From NCBI GenBank assembly GCA_963576725.1, contig OY755241.1, forward strand, positions 23,844,449-23,908,448: DNA of 64,000 bases, read 5' to 3'. Source of the DNA: Azorinus chamasolen (taxonomy: Eukaryota; Mollusca; Bivalvia; Cardiida; Solecurtidae). The notes below the pieces were generated by a model. The model worked only from the letters and a program-made list of their open reading frames with translations, was not told the origin of the DNA and made no database searches. Below, in pieces: positions 50,311-60,890 of this stretch; within the stretch, counting starts at the first letter, position 1, and each line of letters begins with the position of its first letter. Position numbers and translations under genes: made by a program.

Positions 50311-51155
50311 ATGGATTATGATATTGAAATGGATGAATTTGGTACCCAGAACCAAGATGATATGGTCTCGGATGATACTGCAACTACTTTTGTATCCAAT
50401 GAATTAATCTTTGATGCCGTTGATACGTATTATGAGGATTTAGATAAGACACATGGAACTGGTGAACCTGAAATTAAGGACTACCAGAAATTTGAGTTAG
50501 ATAAAAAGGGACGATTCCATCCTAAAGGCCAACCATCGTTTGAACTTAGAAAACTGGAGATCCCTATGCACTGTTTACTCTTTCATCAAAATATGGTGGC
50601 GTTACATTCATCCGAGATGAAATTGGTTTCTCAAACTATAAGAACAAACTTCCTAAAAAGGCTGCAGACAAACTACGACAGGTTTATAGTGAACTGGCAG
50701 TGTCTGAAGGTGGTATTTTAGAGATGAGAGATACCGCCTACAGGAGATTACCCGTATACAATTTTAAATGTGAGGCTGAGAAAAGAGCCTGTCTCTATAA
50801 AAAAAAATATAAGCAGGATGTGAACTTCGTAGGCGGATTTGACGCCACTCTAACATGTGTTGGTTCTGGTCTAAGTATCGGAGGAGTTGGGCTTCTTTCT
50901 ACAATCGTGGCTACCCCAGTTGCAATAGGCCTTCGGACTGGTTCTCTTGGATGTGCTGGTCTCATTGTTATTAGTAAGATGGTTGGACGTCGTTTATCTA
51001 CTAAGTGTAGTAAACGTCAACGTATCGAGGCAATTACACGGGCAAAGAACTTACTTAAAACAACAAAAATGTCAGGGGATGGGACCTGTTTTAATTCGTC
51101 ATTAGAAGTAATTATAGTTTTAGTCAAAGACGACTCGGATATTACAGAAGAATAG
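50311..51155 (+). pseudogene. Conserved Polinton-associated membrane protein, one frameshift
   Basis: ATG at 50311; an acidic N-terminus (MDYDIEMDEFGTQNQDDM, about residues 1-60). A 1-nt shift at about 50550 follows; then KTGDPYALFTLSSKYGGVTF, LPKKAADKLRQVYSELAVSE, RDTAYRRLPVYNFKCEAEKR, YKQDVNFVGGFDATLTCVGS, and two hydrophobic stretches (IGGVGLLSTIVATPVAIGL and GCAGLIVISKMVG) before a basic end. Products with such a hydrophobic pair occur next to capsid genes in Polintons as far as I recall; the role is unknown. It starts 40 bp from the capsid ATG on the other strand, so the 40 bp may be a shared promoter. Confidence 0.6.
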
Positions 51156-51202
51156 AAAGAAATCTTGAGCAACCCGCCAACAATTAAATATTACATATTA
51201 AA

Positions 51203-51685
51203 ATGTTTCCCTTCGACGGGCAGGATTCAAATTCCCGGCGTATTAATGAAAGTTTACTCAGATGTTTTTTTTTTATAGCCGAGTGTTGGGCCAGTTATCT
51301 ATCAGATAAAAAAGTCGGTAATGACCCCCATACACCGATAAAAGTCGTAAGCTTACACCCACTGATGGTAAACTATAAATTCCATTTAATACGGAGAACA
51401 GAAAAAGAGACATTAAATTTAAATAAAATAATCAACTATTTAAATGAAGAAAAAATGATCTGTTAATACGTGAAATCTCCCCCCCCCCCAATTGAGAGCG
51501 CTAAATTATCAATGAATTCTTGGACAAAGGAAAAAAAAGAAAAATTAAAGTATTTTTTTTTCTATAGCGGGAAAATAAATATTTTAGGTTCTTATGGGAC
51601 ATATATTACAGAAAAAATATACCAATTCTTTCAGAGAATCATACAGAATCATACAGAATTAATAGTATCACCTCAAGGTGGTTAA
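51203..51685 (+). CDS. Two short open frames at the Polinton end, unidentified
   Basis: 51203-51466 (87 codons; LHPLMVNYKFHLIRRTEKET, NKIINYLNEEKM) and 51470-51685 (71 codons; LSMNSWTKEKKEKLKYFFFY) are almost contiguous and could be one decayed gene. They follow the membrane protein in the same direction. A CCCCCCCCCC run at 51480 lies between them. No domain recognised. No integrase, protease or long terminal inverted repeat of a Polinton is visible after this point. Confidence 0.3.
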
Positions 51686-51909
51686 AAGTAAACAAATTTA
51701 TATAGCGAGTTATAATTCGAATAGACCCATAAATAAGAAGTTCCATAGACGCTTAACTATTTTTATATTGTTATAAAGGTTAGTTCGAAGAATAGAGATC
51801 TATTAAGGGGTGCGCCAGAAACCATATTTTATATACTACTGTCCTTAATCGCTCACCTGGTTACTATAGACTTAAGCATATACTGCATTTCTATGTAAAA
51901 ACAAGGCAG
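51686..51909. other. No recognisable feature
   Basis: Short AT-rich spacer between the Polinton remnant and the next pearl element. Confidence 0.5.
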
Positions 51910-53105
51910 TCCAAAGGACAGCTATATCCCCCACCGCCGCCACCTAAATTAAGACATTGCCTTAAGGTGATACAATGGGTTTTAACGTGGTTGACATTCA
52001 ACCTTCCAGTTGTTAAGAAAATAGGACGCGGAAACAAATATAATGGAAACTGAAGGTAAGAACACGACTTTCAAATGTGACCTTGACCTTGAGCCGACAT
52101 GACTGCCACATGTGTTCTGCACATCATCTCAATTCGGTTAATATTTGACTCAAGTTTTATGAAAATCCTTCAAATGGTTTAAAAGATATGGAGCGGACAC
52201 GAAATGTAATGGAAATTGAAGATTAAATCACTTGGCCTTCAAATGTGACCTTGACCTTGAACCGACATGACTGCCAACTATGTTCTGCACATTGTCTCAA
52301 CGTGGTTAACATTTGAGGCAAGTTTCTTGAAAATCCTTCAATGGGTATAGGAGATAACGAAACTATAATGGAAATTGAAGGTAAGAACACTTGATATTCA
52401 AATGTGACCTTGACCTTGAGCCGACATGACTGGTACATGTGTTCTGCACATCGTCTCAATTTAGCTAACATTTAATTAAACTTTTATGAAAATCCTTCAA
52501 AGGGTTTAGAAGATTTGGAGTGGACACAAAAATGTAACGGAAATTAAAGGTTAGAACACTTGACCTTCAAACCTGACCTTGACCTTGAGCCAACATGACT
52601 GCCGCATGGGTTCTGCACATCGTCTCAATTCATTTAATATTTGACTCACGTTTTATGAAAATCCTTCAAAGGGTTTAGAAAAGATATGGAGCGGACTGAA
52701 TGGCAACTAATGGCAACTGAAGGTTTAAACACTTGACCTTCAAATGTGACCTTGAACTTGAGCCGACATGACTGCAACATGTGTTTTGCACATCGTCTTA
52801 ATTTGGTTAACATTTGACTCAAGTTTTATGAAAATCCTTCAAAGGGTTTAGAAGATATGGAGCGGACACAAAAATGCAATGGAAATTGAAGGTTAAAACC
52901 CTTGACCTTCAAATATGACCTTGACCTTGAGCCGACATATCTGCCACATATGTTCTGCACATCGTCTCGACTTGGTTAACATTTGAGGCAAGTTTCTTGA
53001 AAATCCTTCAAGGGGTATAGGAGATATGGAGCGGACACGAAATTGTTACGGACAGACGACAGACGAAGGCCATTCCTATAACCCCCTCCGCTACGCGGTG
53101 GGGGA
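51910..53105 (+). mobile_element. Pearl-like element E, about 165-bp core repeats
   Basis: Left end GACAGCTATATCCCCCACCGCC. Six to seven units of about 160-170 bp (TGACCTTGACCTTGAGCCGAC, ATGTGTTCTGCACATCGTC, TTTTATGAAAATCCTTCAAA, GGTTTAGAAGATATGGAGCG). Then ACGGACAGACGACAGACG and the terminal hairpin CCCCCTCCGC-TAC-GCGGTGGGGG at 53081-53105. The units carry TGACCTTGA, the complement of the ERR-type site seen in element D. Confidence 0.7.
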
Positions 53106-54525
53106 TAATAAGTCGGCTTCAGATTGGGGCTAATATTAAACCAAGGGACATACTATTAGGCCTGGATGTTAAAATTTGAACAATTTTGTTAGAGGAACAT
53201 AAGATGATGCTTCATATAAATGTCAATGGTCTGGGCCTTACAATTTCACAGGATATTTTTAAAGGGTTTCCTATGAAAAACTGATAAGCCCCTTGGTTTG
53301 GCCATTTTGGTCATAGGGTCATAATTGGAACAATCTGGCTAGAAAACCATTAGATGATACTACATACCAAATTTCAAAGGTCTGGGCCTTACAGTTTCAG
53401 AAAAGAATATTTTTAAAGATTTCCCTATGATAAACTGATAGCCCCAGGCGGGGCAATTTTAATCCAGTGGTTATTATATGAACAGTCTTTATAAAGGACC
53501 ATTAGAGGATGCTACATACCAAATATCAAAGGTCTAGGACTTACAGTTTCAGAGAAGCTTTTTAACGATATTTCTATGAAAAACTGATATGCCCCAAGGT
53601 AGGCCATTTTGGTCCGGGGGTCATAATCTGCAAGATCTTTGTAAATGACCATTGAATGATGCCACATACCTACTATCAAAGGTATAGGCCTAAATGTTTC
53701 GGAATTTTAAAGATTTTCCTATGAAAAACGTATAAGCCCCCAGACGTGGCCATTTTATGTCCGGTGGTCATAATATTAACAATCTTTGTAGAGGACTATT
53801 ACACGATGTTACATACCAACTATCAAAGATAGAGGCCTTACGGTTTCAGGGAAGAAGAATTTTAAAGATTTTCCTATGAAAAACTGATAAGCCCTCGGGG
53901 CGGGGACATTTTTTGTCCCGCGTCATACTTTGAACAATCTTTGTGTAGGACCATGATATGATGCTACATACTAAATATCAAAGGTCTAGGCCTAACAGTT
54001 TCGGAGAAGATTTTTAAAGATTTTCCTATGAAAAACTCAAAAGCCCCTAGGCGGGGCCATTTTTGGTCTGGGGCCATAATTTGAACAATAATTGTAGAGG
54101 ACCATTAGATGATGCTACAAACCAAATATCAAAGGTCTAGGCCTTACAGTCCCGGAGAAGGTTTTTAAAGATTTTCCTTTGAAAAAATTATTAGCCCCGG
54201 GGCGGGCCACGTTTTGTCCGGGTGTCATAATTTCAACAATCTTTGTACAGGACCATTAGATGATACTACATACTAAATATCAAAGGTCTAGGCCTTTCAG
54301 TTTCGGAGAAGGTTTTTAAAGATCTTTCTATGAAAAACTGACACGCACCGGGGCGAGGCCATTTTTTATCCGGGGCCATAATTTGAACAAGCTCTAGGCT
54401 TTGTGTGTGTGGTTTCAGAGAAGATGTTTATGCAAATTGTTGACGACGCACGTTGCACGACAACGGACGTCAAAGACAGCCCCCTCATAATACCTCACCT
54501 GGCATTTTGTTCCAAGTGAGCTAAA
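53106..54525 (+). mobile_element. Pearl-like element G, diverged relative of C and H
   Basis: About nine units of some 145 bp (GGACCATTAGATGATGCTAC, CAAATATCAAAGGTCTAGG, TTTAAAGATTTTCCTATGAA, GGCGGGGCCATTTT), right end CCTCACCTGGCATTTTGTTCCAAGTGAGCTAAAA. More decayed than C and H. It follows directly after element E. Confidence 0.65.
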
Positions 54526-55384
54526 ATCCATTTTTATTTTGTTTTTGTTCATTTCTTTCAGTCGTATTTTAAGATGAATTATATTGAACTAGTCCAAGCT
54601 AAACGCCATTTGTCAATCTATAACTGTACACTTGTATATGTAATAAAACGTCATTTGCGCCGCTGGAGAAATGGATATAACGCGCAGTAAAAATAAAAAC
54701 ACTATTTGTGTGTCGAGTTTGTTGTATTTTGTAGGTACAGTGTATATGGTTATTGTAGAATAAACCCTTTGGATTAGATCAACTCGAATATAATGTGTCC
54801 ATTAATAAATTTATAATCATGAATTTACTTTCAATTACGCCACTGAAGAAATGAAAATAAAACACAATGGAAATAAAAACACTATTATGATATTAATACG
54901 TCCTTATTGCAAGCGAATTACACATGTAATACAATACCAATTTTCAATATTTTTTAATTTTGTTCCTTTCTGTTCTGTACGATAAACACATTTGAAGTAG
55001 ACCAAATGAAAGTTTACAATGAGACAAACTGAAACATAATGTCCATTTATGTCCAGCAGTAAATGTGCAATTGTGTATTTATGTCCATATGGAAATATAG
55101 AAAGCTGAATTTTGAAGTTTCACTGTATATAACGAAAATTCATTAGATTGAATTATGAAATATATGTTAGAGGGAATTTACTGGCATTGTTTAAAAGACG
55201 TTTGTATGTATACTGCAATCATATTAAATATTGCAAATGTGTGTTCCATCAAAGAACGCAATTGTTAGGAAAATATATATTATGGAGAACAGTGTGTAGG
55301 GTCAATGACATAACGCATTAATTGCCATGCAGCTTAATGAAATGCAAGTGTGAAAACAGTTGGCCTTTCTTAAAGTAGACATCA
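54526..55384. other. AT-rich, no gene seen
   Basis: Only weak internal similarity (GCGCCGCTGGAGAAATGGA and ACGCCACTGAAGAAATGAA, 54655 and 54835). Nothing supported. Confidence 0.5.
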
Positions 55385-56215
55385 CATTTCTCAACTTATT
55401 CGCTTTGTCCGAGCCTGTTCATTGCTAGAAGATTTTAATAGTAGTAATGTAAGTATAACTGATACACTTCTTAAGCAATGTTACAGATACAAAATTAGCC
55501 AAGCTTTCTTTTTTATTATCGAAATTTACATTTTATTAGTAAATGTTATTGGAATCTACGGATGTTACTGCAACAAGGTTTTTCTCATCCAGAACTGTAT
55601 GAAGATGTTATCTACACAGATAGAAAACCTCGGGGTCATGTCCATTATTTTGTCATGTTTGATTACTGTCCCCTTTACAGTCGGTAGCTACGCATCCCAT
55701 CCCTCTTTGCGTGCACGTGAACGGGCCGAAGGAAGTACTCTTAAACCAAGACACGGGATGAGCTTACTCGGTATTGCCTTTTCTCTATCATGTCCTTAAC
55801 GGTTTCCCTGAAGTTGCTCTGGCTTCAGTTAATTCATTGAGTATATATTTGACGGACTTTCACAGTTGTTGTCTTGCTATGTTATACATATTGTCCTGTT
55901 TTACCGTCTTCTATGTTGTGGGGAAGTCTGGCGGGGATACATTTATTTACGCTATTTGTAAAGCTAGACGGACTTTGAGATAAGTGTGAGGTTAGGACGT
56001 CCGTGAACCGGTTTAAACCCCTAGTGGTGGTTTTGCCAAGGCGGTACTCTCTTTCTCACAATTGTTTGTATGTTTTCTGGGTGTCTTTGTGTCCGTGCTT
56101 TTATTTGATACCGTGTGTGGGCCTACGTGCGTGTGTGTGCAATATTTCAATATCACACTTCAAAATATTTATATTTGATTATGTGCAGTCGGCAGAATAT
56201 CTTGTCGGTTAAGGG
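55385..56215 (+). mobile_element. Naiad family 1-like 3' fragment, decayed
   Basis: Coding trace ISQLIRFVRACSLLEDFN, then broken frames with VPFTVGSYA near 55680; the SECIS is largely deleted (AAGTACTCTTAAACC). The 3' UTR has GGTTAGGACGTCCGTGAACC and CCAAGGCGGTACTCTC (structured domain about 55965-56055, hairpin 3 deleted). Confidence 0.7.
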
Positions 56216-56337
56216 ATGACGGGACATTAAGAAGGGTAATAAAAAGCATTTTAAATCGTTATTTTACATTAATATTCGGTAGCAAGTAAGTCGAGTAAAA
56301 CGAACGATCAACGGCTTCAGTAAAGACGATTTTATTC

Positions 56338-56380
56338 ACTTCCAACGTTTCGCCTACACAATAGGCTTCAACAGGGAAGT
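56338..56380 (-). ncRNA. Hammerhead-ribozyme-like motif of a canonical Penelope element (degenerate)
   Basis: Minus strand: ACTTCC, CTGTTGA, stem GCCTA-TTGTG-TAGGC, GAAAC, GTT, GGAAGT. CTGUUGA stands where a hammerhead has CUGAUGA (one change), GAAA is kept, stem II is perfect, and ACTTCC/GGAAGT closes it. Hammerheads are known in the pseudo-LTRs of canonical Penelope-like elements. With the A-to-U change it would be inactive. Confidence 0.5.
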
Positions 56381-56499
56381 TTAACAAACATGATGTAATG
56401 CCTGAGGTACACGCAATGAGGGGCAAGGATTCACGTAATTGTTACTAAAATAGCTCCCGGCGTATACCTCCATAACAGATGCATGTTGATGATATGATG

Positions 56500-57130
56500 G
56501 TGTATATACGTGATTATCAGTTAGTACAAAGATTATGGCTGGTAATAATGGTATGATAATGGAAAGTCTTGTTTGTGTGGATAATTTGTAGTCCTGATAA
56601 TGTTTACTCTAGAGGTCCATAGACAGAATAAATATAAATATCGAAGTTTTGTCCAGTCGGTTTTTCATCTAGGCATATAGTTTCAATACTGATACTGTCC
56701 GGGATAGATAGATCGACAATCAAAACGTCTGCAAAGTTACTGTCAATGGCGTAGTTATGTAGCTCTGGGATGGGTTCGATGAGGTCCGGGATGTCAATAA
56801 ATTTAGAAAGAATGGTATCAATGTTTGGTTATTTTGTAATTCCTGGTGGAGTAGATTTGGTTTTTGACGGTGCTGGAATGGTCCGGAAATTTGGGAGTCT
56901 CGTGCATTCAAACAGTAGAGTCCACTGCTCGATTGGTTTAATTGGGGGTGATCTCACCATTACCATTTGAAGAATGTAGCTGTTATGGCATGGACTGTTC
57001 GTCAATGTCTGGTTAAATTGTCTTTTCTACGATACATTTTGTCACATACCTGGCATATATATTTTCTCCGTGGGTTTTGGTGTGTGCTCCTAAATGTCTC
57101 GTAAATTGAAAAATGGTACATCTGGTGAAA
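56500..57130 (-). pseudogene. Unidentified coding-like region with C2H2 finger
   Basis: Minus-strand frames: YICQVCDKMYRRKDNLTRH near 57000-57065 (C-x2-C-x12-H, with a second His after a stop) and, in another phase, TRCTIFQFTRHLGAHTKTHG. Further on are SKFIDIPDLIEPIPELHNYA and DVLIVDLSIPDSISIETICL. It lies between the GIY-YIG remnant and the hammerhead-like motif on the same strand. I cannot tell whether it belongs to the retroelement or is a host fragment. Confidence 0.35.
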
Positions 57131-57229
57131 ATGTTGCATAAAAAGCGCTGGAGCAGTTTTTGCTGATTTCTTTGTAGCTGCCTCTTTTTTCCTCTTTCTA
57201 TTATTGGATGAGATTAAGGCCTACTCGTG

Positions 57230-57440
57230 ATCTGGTTTTAATATGGTGTATGATGGCTTCCTCAGTTCTAAGTCTGTTGTTGATGTCCCTGCCGTTGCTA
57301 GGTAAACTGTGACGTCCATGTCGTAGACGACGTGAGTCTCCCGAAAAAATGGCACGAGACCGGCCTGTTTGTCCCACATATTGAATTCCACACGTCTTAC
57401 AGGTGGTTATGTAGATTACACTGACCGATTCGTATGTACG
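57230..57440 (-). pseudogene. GIY-YIG nuclease of another Penelope-like element (Cys form)
   Basis: SVSVIYITTCKTCGIQYVGQ, TGRSRA, then after a shift LPSNGRDINNRLRTEEAIIH. The Cys at 57399-57401 and the one at 57390-57392 are both TGT. The same alignment column is TGA in Naiad copy B. The nuclease is followed 0.9 kb downstream on its strand by a hammerhead-like motif, so it is probably a C-terminal-nuclease element. Confidence 0.65.
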
Positions 57441-57914
57441 TATATTGTCCTTTAATTGGGTGGGTTTCTCCAGTGGTGTGACTTTTTATGTTGGTTTTGG
57501 TTAGTGGGAATCTCTATGCTATGCGTGTTTTTAGGCAAGATTGGTTTCCCTTAAGTCCATGGTATTTTATCTGGTCAGACTTGACTATTGTCTGTCTCAT
57601 GTTTTGCGGTTTTCGGAGCACTGTGATTATTATTTTTTCACAGGTTTGGCTTTCTGGGCTTTCATCTAGTAGGTAAGTATCGGTTGTGTACGATGCTTTC
57701 TGTATAGGGTTTCCTAGGGTGGTTGCTGGTGATAATTGGGTGATTTGTTAATGTTTAGAGGTTCTAGGCGTGTCGTTCTGTAGTGAATCATGGCCAAATC
57801 TGCTGGCTTGTCTAATTGCCGAAATAACATTTCTATTCGGATAACCTCTCATTAGTAGGTTGTGTTTCAGATTTAAGGTACATCCGTCGAAATCTGAGTT
57901 CTTGTTACATATCT
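57441..57914. other. Probable decayed Penelope-like coding DNA
   Basis: Upstream of the GIY-YIG remnant on the minus strand; scattered words suggest an RT C-terminus, but no motif is firm. Confidence 0.3.
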
Positions 57915-58020
57915 TTTAGCTCACCAGAGCACAGAGTGGTCAGGGTGATCTTTTGTGATCGCCTGATGTCCGTCGTCCGTCAGCGTCCGTCGTCCCGCGT
58001 CAACAATTTGAACCTTTAAA
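57915..58020 (-). mobile_element. Right-end fragment of a pearl-like element (F type)
   Basis: TTAGCTCACCAGAGCACAGAG, (CGTC)n and CAACAATTTGAACCTTTAAA match the low end of element F (17742-17860); no core units follow. Confidence 0.65.
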
Positions 58021-58039
58021 TGGTATGAAATGTACTAGC

Positions 58040-58412
58040 CTCTTTGAAAATCCGACTTATAAAAATATCAGATACAAGACGTAACCATCACCAAAACATC
58101 GATAGATAGCATGACACACACACACACAACTACACACCAGAACAAACACACATACACGAGAGGAACACATAAAACACCAACAAACACACAAGAACTAGAG
58201 ATAAACATTCCACACGGGAACAAAAGCCAAGTACAAAGACACAAGACACACAAAATCATGGGTGACAAAGAGAGTACCGCCTTGGCATTTCCAGTAGCAA
58301 AATCATAACTTGGGGATTAAACTGGTTTACGGACGTCCTAACCGCGCACAGTTCTCTGTCACCCTAGCTTTACAAATAGTGTAAATAAAGGTATCCCCGC
58401 CAGAATTACCAG
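58040..58412 (-). mobile_element. Naiad family 1-like 3' UTR fragment
   Basis: AC-rich tract, GGGTGACAAAGAGAGTACCGCC and GGTTTACGGACGTCCTAACC up to AAATAAAGGTATCCCCGCC. Contains the structured domain (58260-58374) with hairpin 3 and hairpin 4 decayed. It lies tail to head with the next, opposite fragment. Confidence 0.7.
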
Positions 58413-58419
58413 CTTGTTC

Positions 58420-58813
58420 ATCTATTGACGATTTTTACTGTCGAAATCTCATTTTAACAGAAAAACTGCTTAAGCAAGGATATAGATACCATTAACTAAG
58501 AAAAACTTTCTTCAAATTTTACTATCGAAATCTCTCGCTTATTGGCAAGTACCAATGTAATCTCAAGGTGCTTCTGCGACACGGTATTTCACGTTCTGAA
58601 TTTTATTGTGATGTGATTTACAAACTTCGTAAAATTATTGGACATACCCATTTCCTCACTTTGTTCATCAAATCTGTTAAACAATTCATTAAAAAGGGAT
58701 ATGATCCTGTAGTACTACAACATAATGCATGTTTGGTTGTGAACCCTTTTACAGTTGGCAATCACGCTGGCCTCTTTCGGGTACGCCGACAAGAAAGGTT
58801 TAGTACTCTATGA
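58420..58813 (+). pseudogene. Naiad family 2 ORF, C-terminal part
   Basis: KLLKQGYRYH then TAA, LRKTFFKFYYRNLSLIGKYQ, CNLKVLLRHGISRSEFYCDV, IKKGYDPVVLQHNACLVVNP and FTVGNHAGLF. A 1-nt loss near 58782 moves the frame past the TAG used in the other family 2 copy, so it now ends at the TGA in the SECIS quartet. Same C-terminal region as family 1, about 60% alike by eye. Confidence 0.75.
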
Positions 58814-58865
58814 AGGCGACCTCTTAAATCCAGAAATGGAAGGAGAACGTCGGATTTCTGTACTA
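58801..58865 (+). promoter_or_regulatory. SECIS-like element, Naiad family 2, second copy
   Basis: TAGTAC/GTACTA, ATGA at 58810-58813, AAA, GA. One change from the copy at 23735 (GCGTCGG to ACGTCGG) removes a helix pair. Confidence 0.7.
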
Positions 58866-59042
58866 TTTCATTTTTGTCGTATCCTTTATTACTTTTCTAC
58901 AGTTACTAGCGATAGGTGGATACAGTATGTTCACTTAAATGTTTTCGTTATACATGCACTTTACCACTGTATTTGCCGTCGCGGTTGTTGTAGATTAGTC
59001 GGAGAGGGGGATACGTTTATTTACACTGTTTGTCTTTTAGGG

Positions 59043-59139
59043 TGGGGATGGAATAAGTGTAAGGTTTGACGCCCATAAACCGGTTTAACCCCCCAGTGAC
59101 TTTTGTCACCGACCGTTCCAAGGCGGTACGCCCATCTTC
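59043..59139 (+). ncRNA. Structured 3' UTR domain, Naiad family 2, second copy
   Basis: As at 24008, with decay in hairpin 1 (GGTTTGACGCCCATAAACC) and in the closing stem (ATGG/CCAT only). Hairpin 3 is CAGTGAC/GTCACCG. Confidence 0.6.
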
Positions 59140-59281
59140 CTCCTATTGTATGTTTGTTTTGTCTTTGTGCGTCTCTTGTTGTTTTTATAGTTATGTACAT
59201 TTGCTGTTTCCTTGTGTTGCTGTTCGGGCGACTGTTTGTTCTGTATGTGGTGTTTCCTGCATGACTCATTTTTGTACTTTT

Positions 59282-60256
59282 ACTCACAACATAGAAGACG
59301 GGAAACACATGACAATATGGAAAGCATAGCATCATTACTGAAAATCCGTCAAATATGTACTCAATGACTTTACTGAAGACAGAGCACCTGCAGGGAAACC
59401 GTTAAGGGCACGACAGGGAAAAGTAATTCAGGAGTATGGTTAGCTCATCCCGTATCTGAGTTTGAGAGTATACCATCTTAGAGTACTACCCTCGGCCAGT
59501 CATCGCACAAACAAAGAGGGAAGCGTAGCTACCGACTGTAAAAAGAGTCGATAACCAAGCATGCAGTGCGTTGCAATATAATAGGATCATAATCTTTCTT
59601 CTTAAATGTTTTAATGCGTTTTATAAACAAATCATGAAAATGGATATGACCCCGAATTTTCCTAAATTTGTAGACAACATCCCCATAAAAGTCTGGTTGA
59701 GAAATGCCTAGTTGAAGTAACGTCCGTAGATTGCAATTATATTTACTAATGAGTGGTAAATTTCGATAATAATATTTTGAAAACGTTTCCCGAATTTTGT
59801 GATATCTGTAACCTTTCTTAAGAGGTTTATAAGTTATAACTAAATTAAACGACTTTTAAAAATCTTCAGGCAATAAGCAGGCTCGGGCAAACCGAATAAG
59901 TTGAGAAAGATAAACCCAATAAGATGTAGAACGGGGCACATCTCCATCTAGAAAAGGATAATTAACAATTTAAAATCTTCTTATCGTATATTATGGACGA
60001 AACTTTTATCATTTGTAATTGAAAAAATCAAATCTAAAAATGAAGCTATAATGTCGGATTAATTCGCTTCTTGCAAAGACAGTTCTTTTTGGTAAATTGA
60101 AGAAATCATAGTTTCAAAATAAGGATTATCTAAATTCAAAAATATCGTCTAAATACCTTGAAGTTTTATTAAAAGCATTAACAATATCGGTCTGAGTATC
60201 ACGTTTTAAGCTAAGCATAAAATCCATCTCCTAGCAATACAAAAACAAATCTAAGT
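59282..60256 (-). mobile_element. Naiad family 1 copy D, fragment
   Basis: From within the RT (FMLSLK, KTSRYLDDIF region near 60140-60230) through the C-terminal part to the 3' UTR start. Many indels. The SECIS remnant (59423-59489) has AAGA instead of ATGA. It ends at the joint with the family 2 fragment before the structured domain. Confidence 0.75.
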
Positions 60257-60890
60257 CATTGCATTGCACCAAATGGACACCTTTAAATGGAAATGAAGGT
60301 CTAATACCAACAGTCACAGACCAGGTAACCACAGCTTAGGACAAGTGAACATTATGGAGAGGGGAGTGAGCGAGTGAGTAGGGATTTACGGCACCGCGAC
60401 ACTGAATTGGTCATATAGTGCCATGATGACACGATGGGAGGAACATTAATATTTCCCCACTCTACACCCTGAATAATGACACTTAATTCAGAAGACTTCT
60501 CCGAACAAGGCAGAGCATCTGCTAAAATAAGAGTAATCGCCTGCGTCTCTTTAAATCTTAATAGTGGTAGGTGTGCAAGTACCACGTGTAAGGGGTACAA
60601 AAACCTTGTGATGGAAATTATTCATAAACCTCCATAACAGATTCAGACTTCGGTTCTATTACCTTAGCAAATGAATTACTTTCAACACAAGACGGGTTTT
60701 GACCTTGAAGTGGTGAGACCAGTTGGTTTGGTCACGTCACGATATAAAGTATAAGACTTGGCATATGAGTTGCATTTGCAGTCTATAATCAAATAATTGG
60801 GGTTGCACGACTTGGCTACCCCGGTTCTGTCAAAATCCAAGATGATGTCCCTGATTGCCACCATAATAGCGTGTGTTTGGTAAAAGTACA
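60257..60890. other. No recognisable feature
   Basis: Two minus-strand frames of 73-82 codons at 60352-60903 lack recognisable content or splice context. Confidence 0.45.

Larger units (their letters stand above)
58413..59281 (+). mobile_element. Naiad family 2 3' fragment
   Basis: Coding end, SECIS and 3' UTR, ending ...CATGACTCATTTTTGTA. The longest family 2 copy in the window. It meets family 1 copy D tail to tail at about 59282. Confidence 0.75.
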
